Below the pieces are notes generated by a model. It was not told where the DNA came from, searched no databases, and was given only the letters and a program-made list of their open reading frames with translations. A program made the translations under genes and the position numbers. DNA of 64,000 nt from a virus, in the IMG/VR virus record IMGVR_UViG_3300021467_000093, positions 1 through 64,000 of that record. One strand, given 5' to 3'. How positions within the stretch are numbered: the first letter of the stretch is position 1; the number at the start of each line of letters is the position of its first letter. Of the stretch, positions 1 through 9,843 are shown in pieces.

Positions 1-1172
1 AAGTTCTTTTGAAAGTAGGAGAAAGTTCCGGGGCCAGTGGATGTGATTTCCATGTTGAAGGACATTCTGATAAATTTCCTTCTGATACCAATCAATCAGG
101 TGACCTTCGTTTTGTAGATAATGATGGCACTACTTTTTTAAATTTTTGGGTAGAAAAAGTAGAAGGAACAGCACCCAATAGAGTGGCTTATTGTTGGGTT
201 AAGATAAACGATAATTTAGATTCGGATGTCGATATTTATTGTTATTATGGTAATTCTGAAGCGAGTAATGTAAGCAATGGAGTGACAACCTTTGATTTCT
301 TTGACGATTTCAGTACAAATACCCTTTCAAATTACGATCTGGTTTCAGTAATACGTTATGGCGATTCCACCGAAAAGAAAAAAGTAGGAACTTACGATGC
401 AACTAATCATAGAGTACTCATAAACACAGATGACAACTACGAGACAGTTTATTCCCCAAAAAACTTCACTATCAAAAATTTCTATGCACAGGCTAAGTTT
501 CTTGCCACAGGGGGGTATCCCGATGGCGCTAAGGGTGTAGTGGCAGGTCGGTATCAAGACGATGATAATACGTATGTAGGTGTGAAGGTAGCAGAGCAGT
601 TTAGTCAGACAGGTGGTACTGGCTCTTACTGCAGTTACGAATCCCCTCAACTATACAAATGGGTTGCGAGTAATCAAAGTATTATTGCCTCACCTCCATC
701 AAATAATTACATTTCGATGAATACCGAGACTATACTAGCTCTAGCAATATATGAAAACAATATAAAATTCTTTGTCGACGGCGTAGAGGTTTTATCGGCT
801 ACAGATTCCGATTTACTCAATGCGGGCAGAGTGGCATTTGGAGGGGGCCAGTGGAATGGTTGGATGGATGAAATTAGAGTTCGAAAATATGTCTTACCAG
901 AACCTTCTTTTGCCTATGAAGTTAAGCCGGTATATTTTTATGATGGTTATGTATACGAAAACGGCATTCCTCGATCTAGATTAGTGCGTTTGTATGACAG
1001 GGAGACAGGTACATTACAAGACGAGGGTTATTCTGATCCTGTTACTGGTAAGTATTATTTAGAAACGTCTATAAGTGGGATGCATTTTTTAGTAGCATTT
1101 GATGATGATGAAGGGTATGAGTATAATGCGTTGATTTTAGATAAGGTATACCCAAAAGGTAAAGTGCCATAG
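1..1172 (+). CDS. DUF2341/LamG-like surface protein, 5' truncated
   Basis: The reading frame is open to the left edge, so the gene starts upstream; the first in-frame start-like codon (TTG at 9) falls inside the domain. The N-terminal part (CDFHV, GDLRFVDND, FWVEKVEG, YCYYGN) matches the DUF2341 domain of the paralogue at 1251-3920 almost residue for residue. A LamG-like jelly-roll segment follows (FDDF, MDEIRVRKY), then a carboxypeptidase-regulatory-like module (RLVRLYDRETGTL to NALILDKVYP). The family is known from carbohydrate-binding surface proteins and phage tail or receptor-binding proteins. A tail or adhesin role is inferred; no catalytic motif is seen. Confidence 0.75.
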   Translation, partial: VLLKVGESSGASGCDFHVEGHSDKFPSDTNQSGDLRFVDNDGTTFLNFWVEKVEGTAPNRVAYCWVKINDNLDSDVDIYCYYGNSEASNVSNGVTTFDFFDDFSTNTLSNYDLVSVIRYGDSTEKKKVGTYDATNHRVLINTDDNYETVYSPKNFTIKNFYAQAKFLATGGYPDGAKGVVAGRYQDDDNTYVGVKVAEQFSQTGGTGSYCSYESPQLYKWVASNQSIIASPPSNNYISMNTETILALAIYENNIKFFVDGVEVLSATDSDLLNAGRVAFGGGQWNGWMDEIRVRKYVLPEPSFAYEVKPVYFYDGYVYENGIPRSRLVRLYDRETGTLQDEGYSDPVTGKYYLETSISGMHFLVAFDDDEGYEYNALILDKVYPKGKVP

Positions 1173-1181
1173 GAGTAAATT

Positions 1182-1241
1182 ATGAGCTTGAAAGCAGGTT
1201 GTTATATAGAGATTAAAAGCAGACGGTGTACTGGTTATTAG
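1182..1241 (+). CDS. Possible 19-residue micro-ORF
   Basis: ATG at 1182 is preceded by AGGAG (1171-1175) at 6-base spacing and runs 19 codons to a TAG. That stop overlaps the AGGAGGT ribosome binding site of the next gene. The peptide (MSLKAGCYIEIKSRR and four more) starts like its neighbour (MTLKAS), so it may be a remnant of a duplicated N-terminus or a coupling leader. Only spacing and ribosome binding site support it. Confidence 0.2.
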   Translation: MSLKAGCYIEIKSRRCTGY

Positions 1242-1250
1242 GAGGTAAAC

Positions 1251-3920
1251 ATGACTCTCAAAGCGTCAACTTCAATTTTTGGCCCATATTCTTCCGATGC
1301 AGTAAGCACTACTTGGAGTGGGTCTAATCTTCGTATAGTTATTTCATCGTTTTTAATATCGAATAACAGTGATAAAACTCAGTTAAAGTTGATGGGTTAT
1401 GCTGGTTATACATGGAGTTTTACAGATTGTTTTATTGGGTATCAAGCTTCTTCTGGAGACCCATACGATTTTGATGGAACTCCTGTCCGTGTAACTTTTG
1501 GGGGCGCAAATAATGTGTCTGTTGATGCAAATGGTGTTTTCTCAGACAGTATAGACTTTTCTATTGATTTGAGCAAGAATTTAGTTATCTCATTTTATTT
1601 TAATGACTCTTCTTATGATGATATTCCACAACTAGTGAATGTAACTATTTCTGGAGTTCAGTGTTATTCTTATTTTGGGGCTAATGAGGCTGGAAATGTA
1701 GATGCTAGCTCTGGTTATACTATTCAGCCGATAGGGCGGCTTTTTTGTGTAGCGGAGATATTTGATTATGGCCCTCTTTTTATGTATTATACAATGGATA
1801 CTATTTCTGGTTCAACGCTTTATGATGAAACGAATCATAATGTAGATATTACTCTTCAAGGAACTACTTTTCCTTCCCAAGTAACTGGTAAAATTGGGCA
1901 GGCATTGGAATTTGATAATGATGAGTGGGGTTATGCCGACCCATCTGAAAAACTTACTAATGATATGGCGATCTCTGTATGGGTCAAGTTTACCTCATTG
2001 GGAACAAGCAGCTCATACCCTATACTTTTTGGTTTGGCAGATGGGGCAAATAATACAGGAATTGCACTGCTTCGTACTTATGGAGGCAAGAGAATCCACC
2101 TTGCACGAAGCGGGCCGTATTCAAATAAAGGTTTTGATGTTCATCAATACAATAATGAGAGCGAAGGATTTACTCCTTCTTTAAATACATGGTATCATTT
2201 CGTTTATCAATATAGAACAAGCGATGACCGCATCCAGTTATGGGTAAATGGTAATCTTCATATTGATACGACTTACTCACAATATGGCTCGTCTGATGGC
2301 AGTGGTCACTATGCTACTTTGAGGTATTATGGAGCCGATGGTCAAATGGATTGTGTTATAGATCAACTAAAAATTTTTGATTTTAGGTACCGCAGCTGGT
2401 TGACTCCAGATGAAATTTACGAACTTTATACAGAAGAGCCTCTTTTTCATTGGGCTTATAAAAAAAAGTTGACTATTTCTGGTTCTACCGGTGCCGGTAG
2501 TAATTACCAAGTTCTTCTTAAAGTAGGAGAAAGTGCTACGGCTAGTGGGTGTGATTTTCATGTTCAGGGGTGTTCTTATAATTTTCCATCGAGCACTAAT
2601 CAATCTGGCGATTTACGTTTTGTTGATAATGATGACGTTAGCATTTTACCATTTTGGGTAGAGAAAGTAGAGGGCACATCGCCTAGTAGAACTGCGTATT
2701 GTTGGGTTAAAATAAAAGATAATTTAGATGTAGATACAATTATTTATTGTTATTACGGTAATTCATCAGCGGAAAATGTGAGTAATGGAAAAAATACATT
2801 TATAATTTTTGATGATTTTGATGATGATTCGATGGATACTGCGTGGTCCACGGTTGATGTTGATAACACAGCAGGCACGTCTTTTACTGAAACTGCAGAA
2901 CAAATGCAGATAAAGGCAGGCGGTAGTGATACATGGACTAGCAGTGATCAATACGGAGCGGTATACCAATCTGTAACAGGGGATTTTGTTGCTACAGTCA
3001 AGGTAATTGAACAGCAAAATACAAATAATTGGGCAAAAGCTGGATTAGCAGTTAGAAATGATATGACAGGGGCTGGTTCATCGTTGGGGTATGCCTTCTT
3101 AGCTATCACTCCTGGTAATGGTTGGAATCTTCAAACAGATTCTGATGGAAACGGGTATTTAGATTCCAACATTCAATCTGGATCTTCATCTTATCCTGCA
3201 TATTTAAGGTTAATTAAAGAAGGTACAAATTTTAGTGGTTATTATAGTACAGATGGTGAAAATTGGAGTTTAATAGGTTCAGTTACTTTATCCAGCGCAT
3301 ATTCGACGCAGGATATTGGTATGAGTGTTACGTCTCATAATGCATCTACGCTTTCTTTGGTAAAATTTGATAATTTTATAGTTAGAAAGTATACTTATCC
3401 AGAGCCTTCTTTTGTTTCTGCGGTTAATGCGATTGTATTTTCTAGCCCTTATCCTTATCAAACAACGGTTTATGATAAGATACAATCATTGAAAATAATT
3501 CCTAATACTAATGGAGAACTAAGTAGTTATGAAGTAAATTTTTATAATAAAAATGGAAATCAGCTTATTAGTACCGTGTCTGGGAGTGATAATGTTGAAG
3601 TAACAACTTCTGGTATAACTTGGAGTGGTGGAGAGAATGTATGGTATGTTAGTGTGCCCGGAATGGGCACTAGTGAAGATTATTATTTTTGGGTTAAATT
3701 TATCTGTTCAGGTACTGTTGAGGTTGATGGTGTAACTACTTCTGGAATATTAATTAGACTATATAATAGAGAGACAGGCAATTTAGTGGGAAGCACGGTG
3801 TCTTCCGGTAATGGTAAATTTTCTGTTACGTCTGCATCTGATGGTGCACATTTTATCGTAGCTTATTATGGTGATGATTCTCGCAATGCATTAATTTATG
3901 ATTGGGTAATACCTGAGTAA
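1251..3920 (+). CDS. Multidomain LamG-DUF2341 surface/tail-type protein
   Basis: ATG follows AGGAGGT. Order in 889 residues: a unique N-terminal beta-rich part (1-170); a LamG/concanavalin-like domain (about 175-395; FDNDEWGY, ISVWVKF, WYHFVYQY, IDQLKIFD); DUF2341 (about 400-510; HWAYKKKLTISG, GDLRFVDND, FWVEKVEG); a DUF1349-like jelly roll (about 520-715; DDFDDDSMD, AGLAVRND, VKFDNFIVRKY); a linker; and a C-terminal carboxypeptidase-regulatory-like module (IRLYNRETGNLVG to NALIYDWVIPE). The DUF2341 and C-terminal modules recur in the truncated upstream gene, so the two are tandem paralogues. LamG and DUF2341 modules bind glycans or decorate surfaces; host-receptor or capsid-surface binding is inferred. 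Confidence 0.75.
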   Translation: MTLKASTSIFGPYSSDAVSTTWSGSNLRIVISSFLISNNSDKTQLKLMGYAGYTWSFTDCFIGYQASSGDPYDFDGTPVRVTFGGANNVSVDANGVFSDSIDFSIDLSKNLVISFYFNDSSYDDIPQLVNVTISGVQCYSYFGANEAGNVDASSGYTIQPIGRLFCVAEIFDYGPLFMYYTMDTISGSTLYDETNHNVDITLQGTTFPSQVTGKIGQALEFDNDEWGYADPSEKLTNDMAISVWVKFTSLGTSSSYPILFGLADGANNTGIALLRTYGGKRIHLARSGPYSNKGFDVHQYNNESEGFTPSLNTWYHFVYQYRTSDDRIQLWVNGNLHIDTTYSQYGSSDGSGHYATLRYYGADGQMDCVIDQLKIFDFRYRSWLTPDEIYELYTEEPLFHWAYKKKLTISGSTGAGSNYQVLLKVGESATASGCDFHVQGCSYNFPSSTNQSGDLRFVDNDDVSILPFWVEKVEGTSPSRTAYCWVKIKDNLDVDTIIYCYYGNSSAENVSNGKNTFIIFDDFDDDSMDTAWSTVDVDNTAGTSFTETAEQMQIKAGGSDTWTSSDQYGAVYQSVTGDFVATVKVIEQQNTNNWAKAGLAVRNDMTGAGSSLGYAFLAITPGNGWNLQTDSDGNGYLDSNIQSGSSSYPAYLRLIKEGTNFSGYYSTDGENWSLIGSVTLSSAYSTQDIGMSVTSHNASTLSLVKFDNFIVRKYTYPEPSFVSAVNAIVFSSPYPYQTTVYDKIQSLKIIPNTNGELSSYEVNFYNKNGNQLISTVSGSDNVEVTTSGITWSGGENVWYVSVPGMGTSEDYYFWVKFICSGTVEVDGVTTSGILIRLYNRETGNLVGSTVSSGNGKFSVTSASDGAHFIVAYYGDDSRNALIYDWVIPE

Positions 3921-3933
3921 AAGGAACTTTTAA

Positions 3934-5982
3934 ATGGCTTATAGTAATAGACCACCATTTACTAACATTCCATTTAAATTTACTGAAACTGGTTATACAG
4001 CTCCAGATTTTACAAATGTACGTTTTAGCTTTGGGCTGCCTAATACTGCTGATTTGAGAGCTTCTTTACAAGCTTTTGGTATACATACACATACCACTTA
4101 TACATATTTAAAATCTTGTCCTACTATTACAATCTCCTATCCTGGATCAATTCAGATATTACATCTTCCATGTATTTATGGCGGTATACGTGATGTCAGT
4201 GGTTATATATATGCTAATCCATTTAATGCTGATTTATCTGCGCATGTGTATGTTAGTGCAAATTTTCTTGATTTAAATGCTTATGTGCGTAGTACTATTC
4301 AAGCATATTATAATATTGGTGTTACTATAAGGTCTATACCGCCTTTTAATTTATATGCTTCTTTACATGGTTTTGCTACTTCAGGTATAACCGCTTTGCT
4401 TGCCGGGTTTGATACGTCAGATATTTCATCTATTATTGCTATGCATTTGCCTGTTAATTTATCAGCGTATTTGAATGTTATAGAAATTCGTGATTTGCTT
4501 TCTTATATTAACGGTGAATGGTGGCATGGTAGTTTAAATTTAAGTGGTAATATCTATAAAATTTATCAACGCGGTATTAAATACTTACGCGGTAAGTTAC
4601 ATAGTTATGATACTTTTGATTTATTAGGTTTAATAGCTTCTGTTTATAAATATGATTTGCCGGCTATAATTCAATCTACAACTTTGGCGAATTTATCCGC
4701 AGCTATTGAAATTATAGGCCCAGTTAATTTATATGGCAGCGCACACGGCTTTGCTATTAAATCGTTATTGTCTTTTATTAACGGTAAATATGGGCCAGGC
4801 CATTTGCGGGCAGCCGTATTTGCTGTTGAACCGGAATATTTGGAAGCGTCAATTCATGGATATAAAGGTATTAAGGTTCCTTTTAATTTACGTGCTATCA
4901 TTAGTAGTTTTTATGAATATCTATTGCCAGCTAAAATTGCTGGAGTTGAAGGTAAAAATTTAGCTGCCATACTTATACCAAGAGGGTCTTCTATTGAATT
5001 ATATGCAAAAATAATACCAAAAGTAGTGCATTTGAAGAAAGTTTTACTTATATCTTTATTGGAGCACAAGGATCTTAATGCTATTATTAATTATTCATGT
5101 TTTGCTTCATCTTTTAGTAATTTATTTGGTTACTTATATACTATATACAAAAAAGATCTTAAAGCATCTGTTTTTCCATTAAGAGCTAGCAACGAGTATT
5201 TAGATTTGTCGGCTAGTGTTAATGCAGAATCGTATTATGTTGAGGATAAAACTACTTACAGTTTTCTACCTGAAGTGTTAAAATATACTGTAGATAGAGT
5301 TGTGATTAGACCTAAACGCAGCTATTATAATGTTAATACTATAGATATTTTGTATGGTAATTATTATATGAAGAATTTATATGCTGTTGTGCAAGGTATA
5401 TTACGATCTTCCGATTTGTCAGCGAGCATACGACCTGTATTACAGCCGAATTATAGTGAATTGCCAGAATATATTAAACCGAAGACCCATGAGGTAGTTA
5501 TAAAGTTAGATTCTAGGGGCAGAGAGCAGTGGCGTCGTTTTGTTGAATTAATGTTTAGGAAAGATGGTGCTGAGCCCTATCATTATTTTTATGTAAGTGG
5601 GGAAAATAAGGTTTATAAGGTGGATAGGGGTAGGCATTGGACTATTTGGGCATACTCATATATTCATGATGATAATAGTATGATTGAACGGAGAGCAGTA
5701 AGATCTAAGTTTATTTTTAATATTAATAATTATAATTCGATAGACGAGGCCGTTCGAGATTTAATAGATCGGGTTTCTGCATATAGAGAATGTGATTTAA
5801 CAGCTAGTATTTATCCGTTTATTGATAAATTAAGTAGTTTAAAGGCCAGCATAGCTTCACGTGGAAGACCCAAACATAGATGGGCTAGCTATTTAGCAGC
5901 AAGTATTAATCAATCAGACTTTAATTTCGTCGATAAGGGGTACACACCTCCAAGTGAATATGATTTTAATTTTAAAAAATAG
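3934..5982 (+). CDS. Repetitive beta-rich structural protein
   Basis: 682 residues starting 13 bases after the previous stop with an AAGGA site. Most of the protein is an irregular tandem repeat of about 20-30 residues with the core DL-x-A-x-I or NL-x-A-x-I/L (DLRASLQAFG, DLSAHVYVS, NLYASLHGF, DLPAIIQS, DLSASIRPV, DLTASIYPF). The ends mirror each other: GYTAPDFTNVRFSF near the N-terminus and GYTPPSEYDFNF at the C-terminus. Residues about 505-590 (EVVIKLDSRGREQWRRFVELMFR) break the repeat and look like a separate domain. Position next to LamG/DUF2341 proteins suggests a tail or baseplate component; no specific family is recognised. Confidence 0.55.
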   Translation: MAYSNRPPFTNIPFKFTETGYTAPDFTNVRFSFGLPNTADLRASLQAFGIHTHTTYTYLKSCPTITISYPGSIQILHLPCIYGGIRDVSGYIYANPFNADLSAHVYVSANFLDLNAYVRSTIQAYYNIGVTIRSIPPFNLYASLHGFATSGITALLAGFDTSDISSIIAMHLPVNLSAYLNVIEIRDLLSYINGEWWHGSLNLSGNIYKIYQRGIKYLRGKLHSYDTFDLLGLIASVYKYDLPAIIQSTTLANLSAAIEIIGPVNLYGSAHGFAIKSLLSFINGKYGPGHLRAAVFAVEPEYLEASIHGYKGIKVPFNLRAIISSFYEYLLPAKIAGVEGKNLAAILIPRGSSIELYAKIIPKVVHLKKVLLISLLEHKDLNAIINYSCFASSFSNLFGYLYTIYKKDLKASVFPLRASNEYLDLSASVNAESYYVEDKTTYSFLPEVLKYTVDRVVIRPKRSYYNVNTIDILYGNYYMKNLYAVVQGILRSSDLSASIRPVLQPNYSELPEYIKPKTHEVVIKLDSRGREQWRRFVELMFRKDGAEPYHYFYVSGENKVYKVDRGRHWTIWAYSYIHDDNSMIERRAVRSKFIFNINNYNSIDEAVRDLIDRVSAYRECDLTASIYPFIDKLSSLKASIASRGRPKHRWASYLAASINQSDFNFVDKGYTPPSEYDFNFKK

Positions 5983-6011
5983 TTAACAAAATTGAATTTT
6001 TGTGTTATAAT
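5983..6011 (+). promoter_or_regulatory. Vegetative-type promoter for the replication block
   Basis: TTAACA (5983-5988), a 17-base spacer, then TATAAT (6006-6011) with an extended -10 TG at 6003-6004. It sits in the gap before the sliding-clamp gene, whose ribosome binding site is GAGAGGTGG. Confidence 0.8.
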
Positions 6012-6037
6012 ATAGATAAAAAGTTGAGAGGTGGATT

Positions 6038-7159
6038 ATGGAATTTAAGATTTCTGTGGTAGAATTACAGCAAATTTTTAATAAACTCAATAATATAGTG
6101 AGACAGGCAGAAGATAGTGTGGTTGGCATGGTATGTATGGAAGCAAGAGACGCACTTTATTTTAAAGCCACGAACGGTTCAATATCTATAGTTATAAAGT
6201 CTGATACAGCTACTATTGTTGAAGAAGGCATCGCATTATTCAAATTTAGAGATTTAAAGGGCTATATTGCTAAATTTAAACCGTTTTTAGAGGTTAGCGG
6301 CACTAAGGAGTTTCATTTTTTAATTACTAAATCTGGTCTAGTGAAAGCCAAAACATTTTTTGAGGATGGCAAATATTCCTACCGTAAATTACATTTTGAT
6401 ATTTATAATCCCGCCATGTTTCCAATAATAAAAATTAGCAAACAGGCCGATTTAATTTTAAACAGCAGTATTCTTAAAGATGGCATTATAAAAACACTAC
6501 ATGTAATTAATCCTAGTGAGATTAGAAAGGCTTTGGCTAGTTTATATATAAAAATTTATAAGGACAAGATAGTTTTTGTTGGTACTGATGGCCTTAGGTT
6601 GGCAGAATATATAATACCAGTGCAAACTGATATAGATGAGAGGGTAGCACTGTTTAGTTATGGTTTAGCTAGCGTACTTCGTAGTTTACTTGATTTAGAT
6701 CGACAAGTATTTATAAAATTTGGTTCTAAATATGCATATTTACAGTTTGATAATATATTTTTATCTGGATCATTAATAATTAATGAAGAATACCCAAATT
6801 ATAAGGATTTATTGAGTAATGTAAGTAAAATCTATAAATTCCCTAGACTAGCGGTGTATGATACGTTAAAAACTATATCCGACACTTTTGATGCTGAGGA
6901 CGATAATAGAGTTATTTTTGAATTTTATGAAAATAAAATTAATGTTAAAAATATACGAGTTGAAACTACATATGATTTAGATTATAATATAGATCAACCA
7001 TTTTCATTTGCTGTTAACGGTAGGCTATTAGAGAGCGTGTTGGAATTTTTTATGTACGATGTTATAGATTTATGTATAAACGATGATTTAAAATTCGTTG
7101 TTTTTAAATCTGATGAAGAACACTATATCACATTAGTTTCTACATTGAAAATGATATGA
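6038..7159 (+). CDS. dnaN: DNA polymerase sliding clamp (beta-clamp family)
   Basis: 373 residues, close to bacterial DnaN length (about 366), with three tandem clamp folds. Typical landmarks: the N-terminal FKISVVELQQIFNKLNNIV, the second-domain phrase FVGTDGLRLAEY (bacterial ATDGHRLA) and EEYPNYKDLL (bacterial FPDYRRVL). It should form the ring tethering the family A polymerase encoded at 31.6 kb and be loaded by the DnaX-like protein at 30.6 kb. It has its own promoter and a GAGAGGTGG site. The stop overlaps the next ATG as ATGA, indicating translational coupling. Confidence 0.9.
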   Translation: MEFKISVVELQQIFNKLNNIVRQAEDSVVGMVCMEARDALYFKATNGSISIVIKSDTATIVEEGIALFKFRDLKGYIAKFKPFLEVSGTKEFHFLITKSGLVKAKTFFEDGKYSYRKLHFDIYNPAMFPIIKISKQADLILNSSILKDGIIKTLHVINPSEIRKALASLYIKIYKDKIVFVGTDGLRLAEYIIPVQTDIDERVALFSYGLASVLRSLLDLDRQVFIKFGSKYAYLQFDNIFLSGSLIINEEYPNYKDLLSNVSKIYKFPRLAVYDTLKTISDTFDAEDDNRVIFEFYENKINVKNIRVETTYDLDYNIDQPFSFAVNGRLLESVLEFFMYDVIDLCINDDLKFVVFKSDEEHYITLVSTLKMI

Positions 7160-7761
7160 AAACATTTGATATTTTTAGCGGAGAAGATTTTGATAAAAAG
7201 CAGTTAGATGAAGCTATGCGTATTGTTGAAGAGCATGGCTATAGAGTAGTGCGCTCTAAAGAAGAGGCCCGCGATCTAGCTATTGAAGCTGGGTATAAGG
7301 TGTTAGAGCCTATTATTATTGATGAAAAAATAACGACGTTGAAAGATTTGCGTAAGTTATTTTATAATAGATTATATGAAAAATACCATTTGGATGCAAA
7401 TACTTACGTTTTTGGTAATTATCAAGTGGATTTAAAGTATTTACGTTTATTAGTAGAGTCTAGAGAAGCAGAGGGATTAAATTATTTTAATGCTATTCAG
7501 GAGGCTGCTGCTATTATTAATACTATTTTTGATAATATTGAGGAATTTAATTTTGATAGGATACCAGATATTCGTATTTTAGGTCAAAAGAAGATGGCAT
7601 GGGTTACTGATAAAGCATTGAGATTAATGAATAGAATAAGTGAACAAAATAGGGCGGTGGAGACTGAAGCTATTTCAGATAACATAGAAGAGCAAATTGA
7701 AAAAGAAATAGAGACTTCTACTGATAATTTACAAAAAATATTAAATGGATTAGAGGGGTAA
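7156..7761 (+). CDS. Hypothetical protein coupled to the clamp gene
   Basis: 201 residues, not recognised. It overlaps the clamp stop by four bases and ends two bases before recA. The sequence is charged and mostly helical, with a possible compact region at 75-165 (YVFGNYQVDLKYLRLLVESRE to DKALRLMNRI) and an acidic, Glu-rich tail. Position between clamp and RecA suggests a replication or recombination accessory factor; that is inference from context only. Confidence 0.6.
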   Translation: MKTFDIFSGEDFDKKQLDEAMRIVEEHGYRVVRSKEEARDLAIEAGYKVLEPIIIDEKITTLKDLRKLFYNRLYEKYHLDANTYVFGNYQVDLKYLRLLVESREAEGLNYFNAIQEAAAIINTIFDNIEEFNFDRIPDIRILGQKKMAWVTDKALRLMNRISEQNRAVETEAISDNIEEQIEKEIETSTDNLQKILNGLEG

Positions 7762-7763
7762 TT

Positions 7764-8792
7764 ATGGCTAAAAAGAAAAAATCTAAGGAAAAAGTTAGTA
7801 CTTTAGAATTAGCAAAAAAAGCAATTATTCAGAAATATGGTAGTGAAGTAATTAGTGAGTTGAAATCTCATGAAGATTTAAAAGTGGAAGTTATACCTAC
7901 AGGCTGTTTAGCATTGGATTCTGCTTTAGGTATTGGTGGTTTAGCCCGTGGAAGATTGCATGAAATGTATGGCCCAAATAGCAGTGGGAAATCAACGTTG
8001 GCTTTAAGTGTATGTATGCAAGCCTTGAAGCAAGGATTAAAGGTAGCATATATCGATGCTGAACATTCATTAGATCCTAAATTAGTTAGAAATATGGGAG
8101 CTTCTGTAGGTGTAAATCCAGATTCTATGGATATAGTACAGGCATATACTGGAGATGATAATTTACAAATAGCCGAAATGTTAATGAAGACTGGAGAATT
8201 GTCAGTTTTGGTAATAGACAGTGTTTCAGCGCTATTACCTAAAGATATGGCTGAAGGAGAAATTGGGGATAATTATATAGGGTTATTGGCAAGGTTAATG
8301 AGTAAAGCATGTGTAAAGCTGACCCCTGTGGCGAATTACACTAATACTTTATTAATTTTTGTAAATCAAATACGACATAATATAGGTAAATGGGGTAACA
8401 ATGAAGTCCCAACTGGTGGTGAGGCATTGTCATTTTATTCGACCACTCGTATTAAGGTTGACGGCGGCGAAACTGGATCATCACGCATTATATCTGATGA
8501 AGGTATAGTTATAGGACATAGATGTAAATTTACTGTTGTTAAGAATAAATTAGCAGCACCTTGGCGCACTGCTAGTATCGATTTAATTTATGGTCAAGGT
8601 TATAATTATCTCGGTGAAGTTGTTGATCTAGCTATCCAATTTGGTTTGATAAATCAAAAAGGCGCCTGGTTTGAATATGAGGGTGAAAATATACAAGGTA
8701 AAGATAATTTGATTTTTATGATAAAAAATGATGATAAAAAGAGTGAAGTACTCAAAAATGAAGTTATAAAGATGTTGGGATTAAATAAATAG
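7764..8792 (+). CDS. recA: RecA/UvsX-family recombinase
   Basis: 342 residues. The N-terminal LALDSALGIGGLARGRLHEMYG leads into a Walker A GPNSSGKST (bacterial GPESSGKT). Then come AYIDAEHSLDP (AFIDAEHALDP in RecA), Walker B LSVLVIDSVSALLP and the loop region NQIRHNIG before TGGEALSFYST. The C-terminal part is shorter than in E. coli RecA. It catalyses ATP-dependent strand exchange. An AGAGGGG site precedes ATG, and an endonuclease gene begins one base after the stop. Confidence 0.93.
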   Translation: MAKKKKSKEKVSTLELAKKAIIQKYGSEVISELKSHEDLKVEVIPTGCLALDSALGIGGLARGRLHEMYGPNSSGKSTLALSVCMQALKQGLKVAYIDAEHSLDPKLVRNMGASVGVNPDSMDIVQAYTGDDNLQIAEMLMKTGELSVLVIDSVSALLPKDMAEGEIGDNYIGLLARLMSKACVKLTPVANYTNTLLIFVNQIRHNIGKWGNNEVPTGGEALSFYSTTRIKVDGGETGSSRIISDEGIVIGHRCKFTVVKNKLAAPWRTASIDLIYGQGYNYLGEVVDLAIQFGLINQKGAWFEYEGENIQGKDNLIFMIKNDDKKSEVLKNEVIKMLGLNK

Positions 8793-8793
8793 T

Positions 8794-9843
8794 ATGCCTA
8801 AAAAACTAACAACTAATTATGTTAAGGACGTATTGGCTAAGGAAGGATATGTGTTGTTAAATGATTATTGTGGTTATTACTCCACTTTGTTTGTTAGATG
8901 TCCAGAGGGACACGAGTATATAACTACTTTTGCTAATTGGAGATCTAGTGTAAGGTGTTCTATTTGTACTAAACGCATCAAGTGGACATATGCAGACGTT
9001 AAGGAAGCTTTTGAAAGAGAAGGTTATATGTTGTTAACCACTGTTTATAAAAATAATAAGCAAAAATTGTATTTTATTTGTCCTAACGGCCATTATGGTA
9101 ACATTTTATGGGGTAATTGGCAAAAGGGTCATAGATGTTTTGAGTGTGGTAGATTAAAAGCAGCTAGTAAACAGCGAAAATCTATTGAACATATTGAAAA
9201 TGAATTTAAAAAAGAGGGCTACGTATTATTAACCAAAGAGTATATTAATAGAAATAGCAAATTAAAATTTAAATGTCCTAACGGGCATTTTTATTATACG
9301 ACATGGAGAGATTGGGTAAATGGTAAGCGATGCGCGATATGTGCTGGAAATGCTAAGCTTTCTTATGAATATGTTAAAGAAGCATTTATTCGTGAAGGCT
9401 ATGAGCTATTAAGTAAAGTATATATTAATAGTAGCACGAAACTAAAATATAAGTGTCCCAATGGACATGTAGCTTATATAACATGGGATAAGTGGAAACA
9501 AGGTAGGAGATGTCCTATATGCAATAGAATTAACAAGTTTGGTTCAGGGAATCCGATGTGGAGAGGCGGCATATCTTTTGAGCCTTATTGTGATTTGTGG
9601 CGTGATAGTGAATTTAAAGAGTTTATAAAATGGCGTGATGGCTATATGTGTAATAACGCTGGGTGTTATAATACTAATGATTTAGTTGTACACCATATAG
9701 ATTACAATAAAAAGAACTGTAATTTATCTAATTTAATAACATTATGTAGAAGTTGTAATAGTAGAGTTAATAAACATCGTGGATGGTATATGAAATGGTT
9801 TAGACGTTTGTTGTCTCTTAAATATGGTTTTAAATATGAGTAA
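8794..9843 (+). CDS. HNH homing-type endonuclease with four CPNGH zinc modules
   Basis: 349 residues. Four tandem modules of about 50 residues share the pattern Y-x-VK-x(3)-x-x-EGY-x-LL, then KL-x(3)-CPNGH-x-Y-x(3)-W-x-x-W-x-x-G-x-RC-x-x-C; each has two Cys pairs plus the His of CPNGH, so likely one zinc. A linker with NPMWRGG leads to an HNH core: FIKWRDGYMCNN, HHIDYNKKNC, LITLCRSCNSR. HNH enzymes nick or cut DNA with a beta-beta-alpha-metal site; the modules probably bind DNA. It follows recA by one base with no clear ribosome binding site, as expected of a mobile gene inserted between operon genes. Confidence 0.85.
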   Translation: MPKKLTTNYVKDVLAKEGYVLLNDYCGYYSTLFVRCPEGHEYITTFANWRSSVRCSICTKRIKWTYADVKEAFEREGYMLLTTVYKNNKQKLYFICPNGHYGNILWGNWQKGHRCFECGRLKAASKQRKSIEHIENEFKKEGYVLLTKEYINRNSKLKFKCPNGHFYYTTWRDWVNGKRCAICAGNAKLSYEYVKEAFIREGYELLSKVYINSSTKLKYKCPNGHVAYITWDKWKQGRRCPICNRINKFGSGNPMWRGGISFEPYCDLWRDSEFKEFIKWRDGYMCNNAGCYNTNDLVVHHIDYNKKNCNLSNLITLCRSCNSRVNKHRGWYMKWFRRLLSLKYGFKYE

